From Triops longicaudatus (lineage: Eukaryota > Arthropoda > Branchiopoda > Notostraca > Triopsidae), in contig JAGQDJ010000003.1 in NCBI GenBank assembly GCA_022885665.1, positions 434,001 through 498,000 of the forward strand: 64,000 bases of DNA. The letters are read 5' to 3'. Below the pieces are notes generated by a model. That model did no database searches. It was not told the origin of the DNA and saw only the letters and a program-made list of their open reading frames with translations. Below, in pieces: positions 59,860 to 64,000 of the stretch (within the stretch, counting starts at the first letter, position 1; every line of letters starts with the position of its first letter). The translations under genes were made by a program, and so were the position numbers.

Positions 59860-60071
59860 CTAACCAGAAAACTGGTGGATGATATTCGGGGCTAGAAAGA
59901 GAAGTGTTAACAAAGCTCTGGTTTGACAAATAGAGAACACTCACTTATCCGTATTAAAGCTACTATGCCCACGAAGGTGGCAAATGTGGCTAACGCTTCG
60001 TTCCTTGCAATTCTGTACTCCTCGTCCGGGTCAATCTTTGGAACTTCACCTTGAGGAGTGATTCGGATCAT
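59860..60071 (-). CDS. TOMM5: TOMM5 homologue, small subunit of the mitochondrial outer-membrane translocase
   Basis: Two coding exons: 60071-59945 and 59891-59860. The donor is A|GTGAGT and the acceptor TTCTAG. The total is 53 codons, 52 residues. The protein begins MIRITPQGEVPKIDPDEE, then an amphipathic part, a single membrane helix (ATFATFVGIVAL) and IRITPNIIHQFSG. Human TOMM5 has 51 residues with PKLDPEE, then a helix ending VALLRVTPFIL; length, order and ending agree. A non-coding first exon probably lies at 60157-60240, ending TCG|GTATGT; it contains an ATG that is out of frame. TOM5 stabilises the TOM40 import pore. An AATAAA on the minus strand is at about 59807. It is easily missed because both exons are tiny. 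Confidence 0.87.
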
Positions 60072-61567
60072 AGTGCCTACGAGAAGATAAATTTGATCTT
60101 TCAAAGTATTTCGGGTTTTATATCATTACAACACTATGACCAGCTTTTCAACATACCGAGTCTGAGAACACGTTTTGTTTACTAACGGAAGTCAAGTTGC
60201 CGCGGATAATGCCTCTGTCCATAGAATTGTGAAAATTTAGCTACACATCTGCCATCTGTGGATTGAATAATGTACGAAAAGTCATGCTTTAGTTTCAATC
60301 TTGGACACTATCGGCATCGACATTGAACTGAAATCGATGACATAAATTGGCAATACCAATAGTGTTTAGTGAAACTTTTGATGCTTTTCAGTGTCTCTGT
60401 GATGTGCCCAAAATAAACTGTATTTTACGCTAACTAGAGCTTAACATGTATTATCGCCGTGTCTGAAACCAGGGTTTCCCATTCCTCACGATGTCTTTCC
60501 TAGCTTTTCATCATTTCCTAACCGGTAAGTCTCATTATTTCTCCCTTAAAAGGAAGGATAATTTCCCGTATCATGAATTGCCTGAATTTCAGGGTCGCAA
60601 GTTAACTCGTTGGATATTTCCTTTTTGTGTATTCTAAAAACCTAGTACAAGAAAACAAGAGTCGATTCACTTACTTAAATCCCCATAACTCACGAAAATT
60701 GCTTAATTCTCCCGAAACTTTCGCATCACATCTGCCAGTTAATGTAAAAAAAAAAAAATGTTTCACGTTCGTCAAGGCTGGTTAAAGCGGCTAATTGCGT
60801 TTCCCACCTGTACTGCTTAAGCACCCGCAAAGTTATACAAGTCCTAATTACTATGTTGGTCTCCATATTTTACTCCAAGGACCTCAATTACCATAATCCT
60901 CACGGGCGTAAAAAATGAGGAAAAAGGGAAAGAATTGCATCGAGAAGAGAAATAAACTGTCACGGAACATCACACCTTTCTAGAAAATTTAAAAAAAGAG
61001 TAAACATTGGCCATTTTTTTATAAAATGCTCGAATTAAGGTATGGAAAATTTACCATAGAAACTTAAGGCTGTTAACTACGTAACTTGCGTGATATAATT
61101 TCAGAAGCCATCGCAAATGTTTTCATTTTAAAGTGGTGTAAACATGAAATAATGTGAAAAAGTGATCGATCTTAGACCTGAACAGACTTTAAAAAGAGAT
61201 GAGCAATGATTTAAGAGTGTGTTAGGTATATTGTTTTCAGCTACGTAAGAGAAAATGAAGCAGAACGAAGAACTATTAAACACGCAACAGTCAACTGGGC
61301 TTGTTTTGAACACAATATTTTTTTAACACTTTAAAGTATTATTTTTGGGCAACCTATGTGTCGCACGCTATGTTAACGTAACAAAACCAAGTCTCAACGC
61401 GTTTCGTTACTAGTTGAAAATAAGAGACACATTTTAGTGTCTTTGAATTTTTATTACCAAAAGGTAATTATGCCACTTAGAAGCTGCGTTTTTACCAGAA
61501 CGATAGTACATTGATCACTCTATGTGTCAACTAAATGAAAATACTGTCACATGCTTTTGTTCCCAAG

Positions 61568-61838
61568 AAAATTTGGTGTTCAAAATTACCTAACAAACTT
61601 CGATCCTTTTCCCGTGTTATAGCTTATGGGTTTTAAGTGTGGTAGCATGGAGTAAGCAAGGACGCCGTTTTTAAGAAAAGTGGCATGCCAAACTTAACCA
61701 TTGGATTAGAAAAAATATTTTATAAGCCAGCTTATGCTTCTCAGGTATAAAAAAGCTAGGCTATTTAGCTCAAATTTGGTGTTCAAAATTACCTAGCAAA
61801 CTTTGGTCCTTTTCCCGTGTTATAGCTTATGGGTTTTT
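61568..61838 (+). repeat. Direct repeat pair, 67 bases, spaced 204
   Basis: Copies at 61568-61634 and 61772-61838 share about nine bases in ten. Both run from AAATTTGGTGTTCAAAATTACC to CCTTTTCCCGTGTTATAGCTT (each quoted in part). They could be a local duplication or the ends of an insertion. Confidence 0.75.
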
Positions 61839-62833
61839 GGAGGTCACGTCTCAGGAAAATCGCGCCTTGTGATGAAAAAACACATAAAATCAGAAACCAA
61901 AACATCCAAGTTTGGACAAACAAACTAACGTAACGTATATCGCAGAAAGGGCAACAAATGTGATTACGAAAAAAGTATTTATTTTCCCTTTTCTGCCGTT
62001 CTCTTTTAATTCATATCGTTTTCTTCAGTAATTTTTTCAGTAATTTTTCAGTAATTGTAGTCGTTTAGATAAATGTATAATAAAATAATATAAATAGAAT
62101 AATGAAAATAATATAGTAGAAAATATCCCTCTTCTCCATTTCTTCTGAAAGCTATACTTCAAACTAACCCAAACTTGCTTTGCATATTTCCTTATAGAAT
62201 GCGTTAACTGTTGAGAAGGGAGAGTGTGTTTGTGTTTGTGTTTTTCTTATGCATTATTGCTTCATCACAGAAACGGTTTTCGTCCGCTTAGTGTAATCCA
62301 ACATGGCGAGAAAGAGAAAATAGGGGCTGAGATCTTAGGTCCTCAAAGCAGATGCCATGAAGAGAACAGAAACACAACGTTTGAGAACCAAGTGCTTTGT
62401 CTTTTCAGTGTTAGGGGTAAAGGGGGGTTGGGGTGGAGTTTTCCCTTGTCCCGGCCCCGAATGGTTTGCGAGATACATTACAATACACCAAGCTGAGGAT
62501 ATTTGGTCTTTCTTGTCTGGAGGGGAAATGAAAACCAGTTTAATTATAGCGAGTTTAAGGTATAAGACATGTGGTGATCCACTTGCTCAGAATCCCCACG
62601 TGTCCATCTCGGAGATGAATATTAGTTATGTGGTGGAGAGAAAAGGGCGAATCAATGCCAGATCCTTGATTTTCTCCGTCATAATCTCTTGAACTATTTC
62701 ACCTGCGTTTCGATATTGGTTTTCAACGATTTTAGGAGCGGGACATTGCGTAGTTGTTAAAATTTATAGCTAAACCGCGGTTAATTTGACAAATAGTTCA
62801 GTATGTTCTCGAGTTTACAAGCTTGGATAAGTC

Positions 62834-62895
62834 GTGGCCGGATAAGGGGAGTAGACTAATCAATAGAAACGGTCCACTCCGTCTTATCCGGACAC
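62834..62895. repeat. Imperfect hairpin with arms of about 23 bases
   Basis: The left arm GTGGCCGGATAAGGGGAG pairs with a right arm that reads GTGTCCGGATAAGACGGAG on the other strand. The loop is about 14 bases. It may be a foldback element relic or a structured RNA. Confidence 0.5.
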
Positions 62896-63890
62896 GGATA
62901 GTGGATCGTGATCCGTAAACCTTTTAGCCGTGTTTATGTTTGCCCTTCACTGGTTTGAACGAGGGCTTTGTTTCCGAAAAAAGGTGCTTTTGTTCATGGA
63001 AGCGTTTTTCCTAAATAATTTGGCAATCGTTTCAAGCTTGAAATTGTAATGCAACAGGTTCAAAGCTTTCGAAACGGGAGAAAAAAAAGTTCTTGTTTTA
63101 CTGGTCAATGAAGCTTCTTTTTCCTGCCGTTTGCTCCTTTGTAATTAGAGATGAGCACTCAAAAGAACTAAAGGTTATTTCTTGAACGACAAGTGCAAGA
63201 AGAAAGTAGGCCTGCAATTTTAACCAGGTTTTAATTGGTTACCGGAGTCCGGACCTTTAACTGCTTAGGAAATCTTACGTCGCTCAAACTTGAAACGCTC
63301 CAGTGAGACTAAAGCTCTTTGTAATCTATAAGCTAGATCTAAGCCGAGTGAAACTGCCTGAACTGTTTAAAAGGCGCCGAAGTCTATGAGACACGAAAAT
63401 CTAGTGTATAAATCGACAAATTTAAATTACAAATTAATGCGAATAAGTTCTGAACCCAAATTTTAATTGCCACTACTTTATTTGCGTAATTTAAAGTAAG
63501 ATAGTGAATTAAAATAGTGCGGCGTTAGAATTTTAGAACGTAGTTCAAAGCCTTGTAGAAGGTTCAGCTTAGTTTACCAGAAAGCCAATAAAGTTAAACT
63601 AAATGTTGGAAATATAGAACCATCGTAAAACGGTTATCGTTACTTATATCGGGCGTAAGAAGTGCTCGAGCAGCTAGAAGTAAAATAATATGAAGATAGT
63701 CATAAAACCTTCACAGAGATCATGCAATGAAGGAAAATTCGAGTGAAGTTTATTAAAAACTTGAGCCTTTTATTGGTGTTTCGTCCCATGTTCCTGTCCT
63801 TTAGAACGAATTTCTATATTTCATGGATCATTTTCCATTGATCCTTAGTACGGCGCAATAACTTCCGACATTGCAAGGTAGAAGAGGATT

Positions 63891-63919
63891 ACTTGAAAAA
63901 GCATGTAGCTTTTTCAAGT
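63891..63919. repeat. Perfect short hairpin
   Basis: ACTTGAAAAAGC, a five-base loop (ATGTA), then its exact complement. The downstream sequence is not a T run, so a terminator is not implied, and none would be expected in this genome. Confidence 0.6.
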
Positions 63920-64000
63920 GTAGGAAAGTGTTTTTCTTTATAGTCGTTGCTTTATTCGTCAGCTTGCGGAATACAGTCTTAAAGTCAATAAATTAGTTGA

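Larger units (their letters stand above)
60241..64000. other. 3.8 kb without recognised genes
   Basis: AT-rich sequence with a direct repeat (61568-61838), an imperfect hairpin (62834-62895) and a perfect short hairpin (63891-63919). The open frames at 62224-62496 and 62357-62692 overlap in two frames and show no domain or splice sites. The left end includes the TOMM5 promoter. Confidence 0.4.

Noticed and set aside
62224..62692. Two overlapping plus-strand frames, 90 and 111 codons
   Set aside because: No domain, no splice partners, different frames over the same bases, poly-G runs; no support for a gene.
1..64000. tRNA, rRNA, CRISPR arrays, bacterial operons or prophage
   Set aside because: No cloverleaf with a GTTCGA-type B box was found by eye, no regular repeat-spacer array, and the intron-rich gene structure rules out prokaryotic DNA.

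Overview
This window is eukaryotic nuclear DNA from an invertebrate animal with a compact genome. Nearly all coding sequence is split by short GT-AG introns, mostly about 50 to 350 bases, which is why most genes are not visible as one long open frame. I rebuilt exon chains by eye. For the main genes the exon lengths sum to a whole number of codons and match the length of the known family. The mix of an M13 peptidase, a somatomedin-B/EndoU nuclease, a ciliary-type opsin, an AC9-type cyclase and one CBP/p300 gene fits a panarthropod (crustacean, chelicerate or tardigrade). I cannot name the species from sequence alone.

Layout, left to right. 1-1342 (-): 5' part of an N4BP2-like CUE/P-loop kinase gene, cut by the window edge. 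2040-3249 (-): CDIN1-like nuclease. 3648-5733 (+): Arp2, divergent from CDIN1. 6424-8287 (+): secreted EndoU ribonuclease with two somatomedin-B domains. 8921-13053 (-): neprilysin-like M13 metallopeptidase in 15 exons. 15350-16590 (+): PhyH-family dioxygenase. 18285-24322 (+): ciliary-type opsin with the retinal lysine but no E/DRY motif. 25330-31049 (+): several unrecognised coding exons, one with an apparent frameshift, plus two small transposon relics. 31225-32655 (-): SIAH-like RING ubiquitin ligase. 33404-37225 (+): glycogen branching enzyme. 37848-42213 (-): AC9-type adenylyl cyclase. 45149-57236 (+): CBP/p300 acetyltransferase in 14 coding exons with a long 3' UTR. 59860-60071 (-): a 52-residue TOMM5 homologue. 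60.3-64 kb: no gene recognised, only repeats and hairpins.

The genes do not form a pathway or a cluster with one function. Adenylyl cyclase and CBP are neighbours and both belong to cAMP/CREB signalling, but with this evidence that may be chance. The most useful observations are the TOMM5 gene, two in-frame microexons in the Arp2 D-loop region, the opsin without E/DRY, a 36-residue cassette exon in the branching enzyme, and a hAT-type MITE with an exact 8-bp target duplication. I found no sign of a wholly new multi-gene system. The 25.3-31.0 kb stretch of orphan exons is the place where unknown biology is most likely.
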